Source: Deltaproteobacteria bacterium | Lineage (GTDB): Bacteria > Desulfobacterota > Desulfobacteria > Desulfobacterales > C00003060 | Assembly: GCA_019307135.1 (NCBI GenBank) | Contig: JAFDKF010000007.1 | Span: 1 to 33,914, forward strand | DNA length: 33,914 nt | Direction: 5' to 3' | Part shown: in pieces, positions 24,222-33,785 of the stretch | Numbering within the stretch: position 1 is the first letter of the stretch | Layout: the number at the start of each line of letters is the position of its first letter | The notes under the pieces: model-generated | What the model saw: only the letters and a program-made list of their open reading frames with translations | What the model was told of the DNA's origin: nothing | Databases searched by the model: none | Program-made: the position numbers and the translations under genes

Positions 24222-24869
24222 TCATTCCGCATTCAGCATTCCGCGTTCGACAATCGTCTTCTCCTGCTTTGCTATCTCACGGAGTATCGCATCGTTGACC
24301 TTCTCGGCCATCTTTGCTTCAATCACCTCAGGGGCATACCCATTCCCCCGTCTTAGATCCTGAGCAAGCTTGGCAAATCGTGTCCGCAGTCTAACGCTTT
24401 CCACAGCAGACCTGGCTGCCAACAGCTTCAACTTCAATTCTTCCTGGGAAATCCCTTCGGCTTTCCCCAATGGACCCAGTTCCTTGAGTCTGTTTGTGAA
24501 ATTTGTTATCAGTTCCACAAACAGGGGTGCCTCGGCGGCCGAAGCCCATTCCAGGGCAAGCCTCTCGGGCTTCACGCCCGCAACCTCCATGACCTTCCTC
24601 GTAGCGAGGGCAGCTACTATGGCATCATAATTACCGACCTGGTAATGACATTCGCCTAGTTGTCAACCACCTACAAATACCCCGTCCGTCCCAGCACAGA
24701 AAGCCTCAATAATAAATAGAGGATCCATTCTTCCAGTACACATGATCCTGACGGCCCTCATATTTGGCGGGTATTGAAACCGGGCCACGCCAGCAGAGTC
24801 GGCCGCCGCGTAACAACACCAGTTACACAAAAAGCCGAGAATTCTTGGTTCAAATTTGTCATTTGTCAC
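24222..24869 (-). CDS. mvhD: MvhD-like [2Fe-2S] electron-transfer subunit, selenoprotein
   Basis: Read through one in-frame TGA (24663-24665), this is a 215-residue MvhD. Residues 1-68 carry FLCNWCCYAAADSAG (C15, C18, C19) and MCTGRM (C44). Residue 69 is the TGA, in the context VFVGG-U-QLGECHY, where the Cys paralogue has VLVGG-C-EVGTCHF. The frame continues unbroken through the family's LEWASAAEAP segment and a helical C-terminus of about 80 residues that the Cys form lacks. Sec forms of this family are known (for example VhuD of methanogens). A bacterial SECIS-like hairpin follows the TGA. The start is GTG at 24869, inside a TTTGTCA repeat, with a stop two codons upstream. The last codons (RGMLNAE) come from ATTCCGC heptamers. 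Conventional annotation would report two fragments. Confidence 0.9.
24630..24646 (-). promoter_or_regulatory. Bacterial SECIS hairpin of mvhD
   Basis: Counting the U of UGA as 1, nucleotides 20-36 form a perfect 6-bp stem AUUACC/GGUAAU with the loop AGGUC. The AGGU(C) apical loop matches the one in the well-studied E. coli fdhF SECIS. Its G pair lies 27-28 nt after the UGA, inside the usual 16-37 nt window. A GGC (10-12) and a GCC (43-45) could close a longer stem. It supports reading the TGA as selenocysteine. Confidence 0.8.
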
Positions 24870-24977
24870 TTGTCATTTACCATTGATTAAGTAGTTGAGT
24901 AGTTGAGTGGTTAAGTAGTTGAGTGGATAAATGATTCAATTTTGCTCAACCACTCAACCACTCAACTACTCAACCAG
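24857..24977. repeat. GTCATTT heptamers plus TTGAGTAG hairpin, second copy of the element before acsC
   Basis: TTTGTCA heptamers (24857-24878) overlap the mvhD start. The region 24885-24927 repeats GTTGAGTAG/GTTAAGTAG; the spacer GATAAATGATTCAATTTTGC (24926-24945) and the inverse CAACCACTCAACCACTCAAC to 24977 follow. The order and the spacer match 5700-5828 almost exactly. It lies between the Sec-form hdrA and mvhD. Confidence 0.85.
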
Positions 24978-24980
24978 TCA

Positions 24981-27900
24981 CTAACCACCTTCCGCAAACG
25001 CCCTTATCTGGGACAAAATCTGTTCATCGGTAAACCTACCCATCGATATCGACAGGGTAGGGCAATGGGATGCGCATATCCCGCATCCCTTGCATGAAGC
25101 CGAGATCGTTTCGGCTTTTTTCTTCTTGCCGACCTTTATCATCCTTATGGCTGAGTAAGGGCAAAGGCTCTCACAAATTCCGCATCCTATACATGTATCG
25201 GTATCAACCGAAGAGACAATAGGCTCAACCATGACATACCCTTGGGCCAGGGGGATACACGCCTTGCCAGCAGCAGCCCTGGCCTGGGCAAGCGATTCAG
25301 GAATCGGCTTGGGCCCATGGGCCAGACCACAAAAATAGACACCCTCTACAGAAAACTCAACTGGCCTGAGCTTTGGATGGGCTTCCAAAAAAAATCCGTC
25401 ACGGGTAAGTGGTATCTTGAGGATCTTTGAAAGCTTTTCAACCTGGCTTGGTACGATACCCACACTGAGGGCCAACAGATCAGGTTCAAGGACGACCTTT
25501 TCCTCCAAGATCTTGTCCAGAAATTCAACCCGGATACGCCCCCCTTTTTCGGTCGCTTGAGGGGGCTCGTCCTTTTCAAAGTGAACGAACATCACGCCCT
25601 TTTCTCTAGCCAATCCATAGTAATCCTCCGCAAATCCATAGGTGCGCATGTCGCGATAAAGGAGAGTGATATTGGCAACAGGATTCAGTTCCAGTATCTT
25701 TAGGGCATTCTTTACAGCCTGCCCGCAGCACACCTTGCTGCAATAGGAGAGGTCCTCCCCCCTGGAGCCCACACACTGGATCATCACGATGTCGTTTATC
25801 CTTTTTGCCTCTTCTGGTCTCGTCAGCTTCTCTTCCAGTTCGCCCTGGGTCACAACCTGCGCCGACTTTCCATACAGATACTGTTTCGGCGCGTAAGGCT
25901 TTCCGCCCGTGGCTACAACAACCACCCCGTGCTCTAAGGTTTGGGACCCTTCTTGTGTACGTATTGAGGTGATAAAGTTACCCACATACCCCGAGATGTT
26001 CTCAACACAGGCCTGCGTGTACACGCGTATAAGGGGTTCAGACCTTACCTTTGCTTCTCTATCCTGAAGGATTTGTCCAGGATCATCACCAGAGAGCGTA
26101 AACCGGATATGTCTCAGGTTTCCCCCAAGTTCTCCTGATTCTTCCACCAAAAAGCATTCGAATCCTTGCCCGGCAATACTCAAAGCTGCCGTCATACCTG
26201 CCATACCCCCCCCTATGACCAGGGCCTTGGGGATCACCGGAAGGCGCTGTTCTGGCAAAGGTCGAAGTCCACGTGCCTTGGCCACCGCCATCCTGATCAG
26301 GTCCTTAGATTTCTCCGTAGCCTTTTCAGGGAGCATGGCGTGAACCCACGAACAATGATCCCTGATATTGGCCATCTCAAACAGACAGGGGTTCAGACCA
26401 GCGTTTTTCAGGGTTTCCTGAAACAACGGTTCATGAGTTCGTGGCGTACACGCTGCCACCACCACTCGATTTAAGCGATTTGCCTTGATCTTTTCAGTAA
26501 TCGCTTCCTGTGAGTTCTGCGCACAGCTATAAAGATTCGTCTCCGTAAAGACAACATTGTGCAGGGTTGCCGCATAGTCGGCTGCGGCCTGCACATCGAC
26601 CACACCGCCAATATTGGTCCCACAAAAACAGACAAACACCCCGATGCGAGGCTCTTCCTCAATCTCCATCTCGGCCGGGTAGGTCTTGGTTTCTACCTCA
26701 GTGCCCCGGACCTCCTTTAATGTCTCGGCAGCAAGCGCGGCCGCACCGCTGGCATCCGTGACACTCTCCGGGACATCCTTGGGACCTTGAAAGGCGCCAG
26801 CCACAAGGATGCCTGGACGGGTGGTTTCAAGGGGAAAAAAGGTCCGGGTGCTGCAAAAATCGTAATGGTTTAGATCGATGCCAGTAGCCTTAGCCAAGGA
26901 TTGGGCATCATGGGGCGACTCGAGCCCTTCGGGAAGGACCAGTATATCAAAGCCTTCCCTGACGGGTTTCCCCGTCTCACTGACATAGGAAATTTCAAGA
27001 AACTCGTCTTTTGCTTGAACATTTGCAACCCGGCTCCGCACGAAACGGATGCCTTTTTCTTTGGCGCGGTGCCTCGCGTAATCGAACTCCTTGCCCTGAG
27101 TGCGCATGTCCATGTAGAATATCGAGATCTCAAGATCCGGATCATGCTCCTTTGCCACCATGGCTTCCTTGATCGCATACATGCAGCAAACCGTGGAACA
27201 GTACCCATTTCCGCACGTGACGTCTCGTGTACCTATGCACTGGAGAAAGGCAATGCGGTTGGGATGCTGCCCGTCAGAAGGCCTGATAACTTTTCCGATA
27301 GTGGGACCGGAGGCCGACGTCAGGCGCTCCAATTCCATACCAGTGACCACATCTGGCAGATGACCATACCCATATCTTGACAGCACCTCTTCGCTGATAC
27401 GACCGAACCCCGGAGCAAGTATGACCACACCCACATTGAGATCGAGCGTCTCTTCTTGTTCGTAAAGGTTGATCGCCTTGGCCTGACAGGCTGATACACA
27501 TATCCGGCAGGTTTCGTGATTAAGGAAGAGACACGCTGCGCGATTGATGTAAAAGCTTGCAGGAATGGCCTGGGCATAATCCCGACGCGGATTCTTGGTC
27601 AGGGTTAGACCTTGGTCGTAGTCGTCACTGACCATCACAGGACAATACGTGGCACACATTCCGCAGGCCGTGCACAGATCTTCGTCGATAAAGCGGGGTT
27701 GTCGACGCACCCTGGCGGTGAAGTTGCCCACTTCACCCTTAACTGAGATCAGCTCAGCTTTGGTTATGATTCTTATGTTCGGAGACCGGCCGGCCTCAAC
27801 CAACTTGGGCCCTAAGATTCAGATCGCACAGTCATTGGTGGGAAAGGTTTTGTCCAGTTGAGCCATAGCCCCACCGATAGAACCTCCCTTTTCGATAAGG

Positions 27901-28007
27901 TACACATAGTAACCCAGACCAGCCAGGTCCAGGGATGCCTGAATACCGGCAATACCCCCACCGACAACCATCACAGATCCTGATTTGCTGTTTTCTGTCT
28001 TTTTCAT
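24981..28007 (-). CDS. hdrA: HdrA-like flavin/iron-sulfur protein, tandem-flavin form, selenoprotein
   Basis: Read through one in-frame TGA (27819-27821), this is a 1,008-residue protein with the same domain order as the Cys-form paralogue. It has [16 protein letters not shown], then [10 protein letters not shown]63[10 protein letters not shown], where the paralogue has DCSM-C-ILSPKLVE. A ferredoxin insert ([12 protein letters not shown]), [11 protein letters not shown], a second flavin site [16 protein letters not shown] and a C-terminal [24 protein letters not shown] ferredoxin follow. HdrA selenoproteins are known in methanogens and some anaerobic bacteria. In the family this Cys/Sec is thought to lie at an iron-sulfur or flavin site. 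The start ATG at 28007 has a weak ribosome site. It heads module 1 and lies downstream of cooS. The sequence differs widely from the paralogue, so the duplication is not recent. Confidence 0.92.
27792..27811 (-). promoter_or_regulatory. Candidate bacterial SECIS hairpin of hdrA
   Basis: Nucleotides 11-30 after the U of UGA read GGCCCAAGUUGGUUGAGGCC. They can pair as GGCC/GGCC and CAA/UUG with one bulged A, leaving a GUUGG loop whose first bases are GU, 18-19 nt after the UGA. This fits the loose bacterial SECIS rules, but is less typical than the mvhD hairpin. Confidence 0.6.
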
Positions 28008-28321
28008 CTTTTGTCACTCAGTACAGGATGCTATAGTTTCTCAAATAAATAATATCAAAAAAAATCCGAAATTCGAATATCGTACTGTTCTCAAGGCGTA
28101 AGCCGCAAATCCGAAAAAAATCCGAAAATTAAATGCTTAAATGTTCAAAACTCTACTCACGCTCTGTGCTATTATTGAGTCATTCAAGTTTGTTTTGAAT
28201 TTTGTATTTTGGTCATTTGATATTGTTTCGAATTTCGTGGTTGGCGCAAGCTTCACTTCGTGTCGAATTTCGAATTTTCCCTATTGCTTGCGTGAAATTC
28301 ACTTCCTGAAAATCTACATAG
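28008..28321. repeat. 314-bp gap: AT-rich palindromic element (copy 3) with a 28-bp dispersed repeat
   Basis: No gene is seen. AATCCGAAATTCGAATATC at 28064-28082 leads into a forward 28-bp dispersed repeat (28082-28112), then TCCGAAAATTAAATGCTTAA and ATGTTCAAAAC (28120-28151). The right arm holds TTGTATTTTGGTCATTTGAT (28202-28221), TTTCGAATTTCGTGG and TTCGAATTTCGAATTTTCC (28262-28280). It lies between cooS and the Sec-form hdrA and shares core text with 1119-1511 and 9346-9654. Confidence 0.75.
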
Positions 28322-30277
28322 TCACATCTCCCGCCTCATGGCCATGTCAAAGAGGACTCTTTCCTTCTTTTCCTGAATCCCCAGGGCCTCTCGCCCTTTC
28401 TCAATACGCCGGATCATCATCTGTGCCATCTCTGTGGGATCTTCTTCAACCGCCCACATTCCACCGTACAGCTCTTCTAATTCCCTGAACAGGTAATCAG
28501 TCAAAACCTTGCTTCCTGTGGTCGGAAAGGTCCTGCCGAATACGACATAGACGCCGCTCGCCACAAAATAGTGACCGATCGATATGGCCTTTTCACTCAT
28601 CCACTCTGGTGCACAACCAGCCACCGGTATCTGGTAGATATCGTCTCCGAGGCCGCCTTCACGTACAATTTCAGCAGCCGCAATCAGGATACGGCTGTTG
28701 TCCACGCATGAGCCCATGTGCAAGACAGGGGGCATACCCACAGTCTCGCACACCTCTCTCAGGCCAGGGCCTGCCAGTTCGGCCGCCTCTGGCCGCAACA
28801 GACCCTCCCTGCCGCAGGCAGTCGCCGCACACCCCGTGACCAGGACAAGCACGTTGTTAGCTATCAGCTCTTTGGCCACCGTCGTGTGAACGTGACCGGA
28901 AAGGACATGGGCGCTATCACACCCAACGACAGCTCCAACGCCCCGGATGCGGCCATTGATGATGTTATCGTTCAGCGGCCGGTAAGAGGCCCTGAAGGTC
29001 CCACCCAACATGTGGTTGATTGTTTCATGGCTAAAACCCGCCACCACATCCATCTTGTGTCTGGGAATATTTACCCCTCTTCTCCTGGGGTATCTCTCTA
29101 TAGCACGCCTCACGATCTTTCTTGCTGTCTCCAGGGCGTGGTGGTGGTCAAACTCGATGTGCGTGGCGCCCGGAATCTTTGCCCGGGGAGACGTGGTGAT
29201 GATCTCTGTGTGAAAACACTCGGCCACGACCGCTACAGACTGCATGATGCACTGAATGTCAACCACCATTGCCTCAACCGCCCCGGTAGCCAGGACGATC
29301 TCCTGCTGGATAAAGCTACCCGCAACCGGGATACTGTGCCTCATCAAGATTTCGTTGCCCGTGCAGCAGACACCGACCAGGTTTATCCCTGGTGCCCCTA
29401 CCTCCTTTGCCGCTGCCAGCATTTCAGGTTCCTGGCACACCATGGCCATGGCTTCTGAAAGGATCGGTTCATGGCCGTGCACCACAATGTTTACCTTCTC
29501 TTCGTCAAGGGCGCCAAGATTGACTATGGCCCGGATCGGCACAGGGGTCCCGAACATGATGTCCTGTAACTCCGTAGATATCATGGAGCCCCCCCACCCA
29601 TCGGCTATAGCAAGGCGTGTCCCCTGCAAGAGAAGGTTCTTATAATCCTGATCAGTACCCATGTGGGTGCGATGCATTATCTCCATGACCTCCCGCTGCA
29701 TGCCCTGCGGTAACACCCCTGTTTTCTTCCAGACCTCCTGCCGCTTTAAGGGGGCACGGCGCACAGTGTAAAGACCTCCTTCCTGCTTCCCAAACTCGGC
29801 CAGGGCCTTTTCCCCCAGCTCTATGGCAATATCTTTTATTGCGCGACCGTCGGTCTTGATCTCAAAGATGTGAGCCATATCAAGAAGCTTCTTTTCGTCC
29901 TTGATCGTATAGTCGGACTCCCCCTTGGCTGCAGCTATGAAGCCAAGGGTTGTTTCAAGCCCATGATCCATATGGGCCGAAGCGCCGCCTGCTATCATGC
30001 GGCAGAAGTTACGGGCAGCCACCGTGGAAGCGGTTGCCCCGCAAATACCGATCGATTCGGGGACATCCTCGATGATCATACACGGCCCAAAGGAACAGAT
30101 GCGGCAGCATGTTCCACCTTTGCCAAAAAGGCAAGGCTGAATGACCTTCTGTTCCATCCGCTGCATGTAGGTGACCACGCCGTTTTTTGCGGCCTCTTTT
30201 GCCACCTGCATACTCCCTTCACAATCGATCCCTGGGCAACCGACCGCAAAAAGTGGTCTTCTCTTCCGCTCAGTCAT
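28322..30277 (-). CDS. cooS: Carbon monoxide dehydrogenase catalytic subunit
   Basis: CooS (AcsA) interconverts CO2 and CO at a Ni-4Fe-4S C-cluster, and supplies CO to acetyl-CoA synthase. The 651-residue sequence has N-terminal cluster cysteines in PCLFGKGGTCCRICSFGPC (49-66). Likely C-cluster ligands are HGHEP (H267/H269), C305 (GVCCTGNE), C343 (DIQC), C453 (VGCDSAH), C483 (TGCAATACG) and C524 (GSCVDNSR). The length is normal. A strong GGAGG precedes the ATG. It lies between folD and the selenoprotein Hdr module, not next to acsB, so the ACS/CODH genes are split to the two ends of the array. The nickel chaperone gene cooC is not in the window. Confidence 0.97.
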   Translation of the reverse strand: MTERKRRPLFAVGCPGIDCEGSMQVAKEAAKNGVVTYMQRMEQKVIQPCLFGKGGTCCRICSFGPCMIIEDVPESIGICGATASTVAARNFCRMIAGGASAHMDHGLETTLGFIAAAKGESDYTIKDEKKLLDMAHIFEIKTDGRAIKDIAIELGEKALAEFGKQEGGLYTVRRAPLKRQEVWKKTGVLPQGMQREVMEIMHRTHMGTDQDYKNLLLQGTRLAIADGWGGSMISTELQDIMFGTPVPIRAIVNLGALDEEKVNIVVHGHEPILSEAMAMVCQEPEMLAAAKEVGAPGINLVGVCCTGNEILMRHSIPVAGSFIQQEIVLATGAVEAMVVDIQCIMQSVAVVAECFHTEIITTSPRAKIPGATHIEFDHHHALETARKIVRRAIERYPRRRGVNIPRHKMDVVAGFSHETINHMLGGTFRASYRPLNDNIINGRIRGVGAVVGCDSAHVLSGHVHTTVAKELIANNVLVLVTGCAATACGREGLLRPEAAELAGPGLREVCETVGMPPVLHMGSCVDNSRILIAAAEIVREGGLGDDIYQIPVAGCAPEWMSEKAISIGHYFVASGVYVVFGRTFPTTGSKVLTDYLFRELEELYGGMWAVEEDPTEMAQMMIRRIEKGREALGIQEKKERVLFDMAMRREM

Positions 30278-30297
30278 GAATCCTCCGGGGGGTTAGT

Positions 30298-30325
30298 CAT
30301 CTGTGTAATCTGCGTAATCTGCGGA
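30298..30325. repeat. Short GTGTAATCTGC tandem unit
   Basis: Three near copies of GTGTAATCT/GCGTAATCT/GCGGA follow each other in the 57-bp gap between folD and cooS. No inverted arm is seen. Confidence 0.55.
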
Positions 30326-30334
30326 CCCTCAATC

Positions 30335-31213
30335 CTAAATCGTTGCCCTTGCCGCTTCTAACGTATTTTTCATCAACATCGTGATAGTCATGGGGCCAAC
30401 ACCGCCGGGAACAGGCGTAATAGCTGATGCCTTTTCCTGGACCGAATCGAAATCAACGTCGCCTACCAGAATCGCCTTGCCCTCTGGCGTCTTGCCGATA
30501 CGATTGACACCCACGTCGATCACCACGACTCCTTCTTTCACCATATCCGCAGTGATTGTCTTAGGACGACCCACTGCCACGATCAGAATATCTGCCATTT
30601 TCGTGAAGGCTGCCAGATCTTTTGTTCCTGTGTGACAAAGGGTCACAGTGGCGTTTCCTCCGGAAGGCGGCTGCATCATTATGTTGGCTATTGGTTTACC
30701 CACAATATTGCTTCTTCCAACCACCACCACGTGTTTGCCCTCCGTGGTAATATCTGAGCGCTTCAGAAGCTGCATGATCCCGTGGGGCGTGCAGGGTAGA
30801 AAGCGGCCAGTGCCGATCATCAGTTTGCCCACATTGACCGGATTGAAGCAATCCACATCCTTGTCAGGATCGATGGCATAGATCACGCGCTCGGCATCAA
30901 TATGTTTCGGCAGGGGAAGTTGCACCAGAATACCATGGATCTTTGGATTATCGTTCAATTTTTTCACGAGTTCCAGCAAATCGGCTTCTGAGGTATCAGC
31001 AGGGAGATCTGTCCTCTCAGAATAAATGCCAAGCTTGTTACAGGCCTTTTCTTTTTGCCCCACATAAACCTTTGAGCCCGGGTCCGCACCTACTAGAATG
31101 GTGGCCAATCCCGGTGTCACACCATGCTTTTCTTTTAGTTCCTCTATTTCCCTGGCGATTTCTTCACGAATCTGCTTAGAAATCTCTGTTCCTTTAATCA
31201 GCTTTGCTGCCAT
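30335..31213 (-). CDS. folD: Bifunctional methylene-THF dehydrogenase / methenyl-THF cyclohydrolase
   Basis: FolD converts formyl-THF to methenyl-THF and then methylene-THF, the second and third steps of the methyl branch. The 292-residue protein has the catalytic Y50-x3-K54 (YVGQK), VQLPLPKHID (98-107), the D-x-D near 119-121, the nucleotide-binding GRSNIVGKP (166-174), IDVGVNR and the C-terminal TPVPGGVGPMT. The length is typical. An AAGGAGG site precedes the ATG, and only 16 bp separate it from the fhs stop, so the two are cotranscribed. Cofactor preference (NAD or NADP) cannot be read with confidence. Confidence 0.97.
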   Translation of the reverse strand: MAAKLIKGTEISKQIREEIAREIEELKEKHGVTPGLATILVGADPGSKVYVGQKEKACNKLGIYSERTDLPADTSEADLLELVKKLNDNPKIHGILVQLPLPKHIDAERVIYAIDPDKDVDCFNPVNVGKLMIGTGRFLPCTPHGIMQLLKRSDITTEGKHVVVVGRSNIVGKPIANIMMQPPSGGNATVTLCHTGTKDLAAFTKMADILIVAVGRPKTITADMVKEGVVVIDVGVNRIGKTPEGKAILVGDVDFDSVQEKASAITPVPGGVGPMTITMLMKNTLEAARATI

Positions 31214-31229
31214 GATACGATCCTCCTTT

Positions 31230-32993
31230 CTAAAATAACCCTTTCACTTTTCCGGTCTTCACATCCACATCAACGCGGCGAAAGGCCGGGTTGGAGCAGG
31301 TACCCGGCATCAGGCTAATCGCACCCGCGCAGGGACACAGAAACTTGGCTCCGGAATAAATCAGCACGTCGCGAATGGGCAGGGTCCACCCTTTAGGGAT
31401 CCCCTTCAGGGCAGGGTCGTGGCTGAGGCTAAGATGTGTCTTCACCATCATGGTGGTGAAGTCGTCAAACTTGGAATCGGATTCAAGCATCTTGGCCTTG
31501 GCCTCTGCTTCAGGGGTCCAGGCCACACCCTCTGCTCCATAAACCACTTTGGCGATTTTTTCAACCCGTTCTCGCAGTTTCATCTCCGCGGGATACAGGA
31601 ACTTGAATTCATTCTCGTCCTCGCAGGCATCCTTCACCGCATCAGCCAGTTCCAGGGCCCCCTCACCCCCGTCGGCCCAATGGGTCGATACGGCACACCG
31701 CACACCAGCGGCCTCTGCGGCGATTCTCACTATGGCGATCTCATCCTTGGTATCGGTGGCAAAAGAGTTTATGCACACCACGGGATTGATGCCAGCCGTC
31801 TTTATGATATTGATGTGATGCAACATGTTGGGGATGCCTTTTTCGAGCAACTCGAGATTTTCCCTGGTGTACTCTTCAGGCAGAGCCAGCCCTGCAACCA
31901 CCTTGGGACCACCTCCGTGCATCTTTAAAGCCCGAATCGTGGTTGTAAGGACGGATACGTGGGGCTTGAGGCCACTGTACCGGCATTTGACGTTCCAGAA
32001 TTTTTCAAACCCTATGTCAGCGCCAAAACCGCTTTCCGTCACATGGTAATCAAACATCTTGAGGCCGATCCGGTCAGCAATGATCGAAGACTGACCAACT
32101 GCAATGTTGGCAAAAGGACCGGCATGGACCATACAGGGCTGGTACTCAGCGGTGCTCATGAGAGTGGGGTGGATGGTACTGCGCATCCAGGCGGTCATTG
32201 CACCCCCTACCTCCAAATCGCCCGTGGTCACCGCATTGCCCCCCTTGTCGAAGGCCACAGTGACCTTGTCCAATCTTTCACGCAGATCTGCCAGATCCCT
32301 CACGATCGACAGAATAGCCATGAGCTCGGAACTTACTGCTATCCCAAACCTGGACTGCATGGTAAAGCCGTCAAAACGCCCGCCAATGCCTATGATAATG
32401 TTGCGAAGGCTCTGGGCGCAAAAATCAATAATCCAACCCATCTCCACCCTGGTAGGGTCGATGTCCAGACGACGCATACCGGTGAGCCTTTGCAGTTGCT
32501 CCTCATTGTAGTTACGCTCGTGCTGCATTCTGGCCGTGAGCGCCACCATGGCCAGATTGTGGGCATTCATGATATCATTGATATCACCGGTCATGCCCAT
32601 GGAAAACCTTGTCATGGGGATGAGCAGGGCATTACCCCCGCCTGCAGCGGTTCCCTTGATATTCATTGTGGGACCACCCGAGGGCTGGCGCAGACAGCCT
32701 CCGACATTCAACCCGCGCTTGCCCATGCCCTCCATAAGTCCCACAGCCGTCGTGCTTTTACCCTCGCCAAGGGGAGTGGGAGTAATGGCAGTCACCTCGA
32801 TGTACTTGCCGTCCGGTTTGTCTTTGAGCCTCTCGATAATCTTCATGAAATCGAGCTTGCAGAGTCTGGCGTAAGGGATAATCTCGTCCTTTTCCAGTCC
32901 CAGTTTTTCGCGCCATTCATCTGGCGTTGGCATGTTTTTTTCGGCTTCTTCGGAAATCTGCCAGTCCTGGTACTTGGTTGGATCAAAAGCCAT
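31230..32993 (-). CDS. fhs: Formate--tetrahydrofolate ligase
   Basis: Fhs activates formate with ATP to 10-formyl-THF, the entry step of the methyl branch. The 587-residue sequence has the P-loop [12 protein letters not shown] (71-82), [20 protein letters not shown], and the conserved [18 protein letters not shown] region. It is about 30 residues longer than common bacterial forms, mostly at the C-terminus ([19 protein letters not shown] and a short tail). A strong AAGGAGG site precedes the ATG. It is the first enzyme gene of the array after a lone receiver. No formate dehydrogenase is seen, so formate must come from elsewhere. Confidence 0.97.
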   Translation of the reverse strand: MAFDPTKYQDWQISEEAEKNMPTPDEWREKLGLEKDEIIPYARLCKLDFMKIIERLKDKPDGKYIEVTAITPTPLGEGKSTTAVGLMEGMGKRGLNVGGCLRQPSGGPTMNIKGTAAGGGNALLIPMTRFSMGMTGDINDIMNAHNLAMVALTARMQHERNYNEEQLQRLTGMRRLDIDPTRVEMGWIIDFCAQSLRNIIIGIGGRFDGFTMQSRFGIAVSSELMAILSIVRDLADLRERLDKVTVAFDKGGNAVTTGDLEVGGAMTAWMRSTIHPTLMSTAEYQPCMVHAGPFANIAVGQSSIIADRIGLKMFDYHVTESGFGADIGFEKFWNVKCRYSGLKPHVSVLTTTIRALKMHGGGPKVVAGLALPEEYTRENLELLEKGIPNMLHHINIIKTAGINPVVCINSFATDTKDEIAIVRIAAEAAGVRCAVSTHWADGGEGALELADAVKDACEDENEFKFLYPAEMKLRERVEKIAKVVYGAEGVAWTPEAEAKAKMLESDSKFDDFTTMMVKTHLSLSHDPALKGIPKGWTLPIRDVLIYSGAKFLCPCAGAISLMPGTCSNPAFRRVDVDVKTGKVKGLF

Positions 32994-33024
32994 GGCAATC
33001 CTCCTTCTGTTTATGTCTTGGAAA

Positions 33025-33652
<628 letters not shown>

Positions 33653-33673
<21 letters not shown>

Positions 33674-33698
33674 ATGTCTTTGCCTGAGAAGGACATAT
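33653..33698. repeat. Perfect 23-bp tandem duplication over a start codon
   Basis: The 23-bp unit gtctttgcctgagaaggaca followed by tat occurs at 33653-33675 and again at 33676-33698. The unit carries the first codons of the receiver gene. Because 23 is not a multiple of three, the duplicated ATG reads out of frame. Confidence 0.95.
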
Positions 33699-33785
33699 TA
33701 GGATTTTGGAATTCGGAATTCGGATTTCGGAATTTCTACAGCCTGTATTCAAGTTAACGTCTATGGTCTATCGGTTACGCTGCTC

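Noticed and set aside
24137..24232. Upstream extension of the HdrC-ferredoxin frame
   Set aside because: It translates the dispersed repeat and ATTCCGC heptamers and overlaps the mvhD 3' end; the family-like N-terminus begins at the TTG at 24136.
24222..28007. Interpretation of hdrA and mvhD as nonsense-mutated pseudogenes
   Set aside because: Two adjacent genes each have exactly one defect, both TGA, both at a Cys position, both followed by a possible SECIS and an otherwise intact frame. Selenocysteine explains this better.
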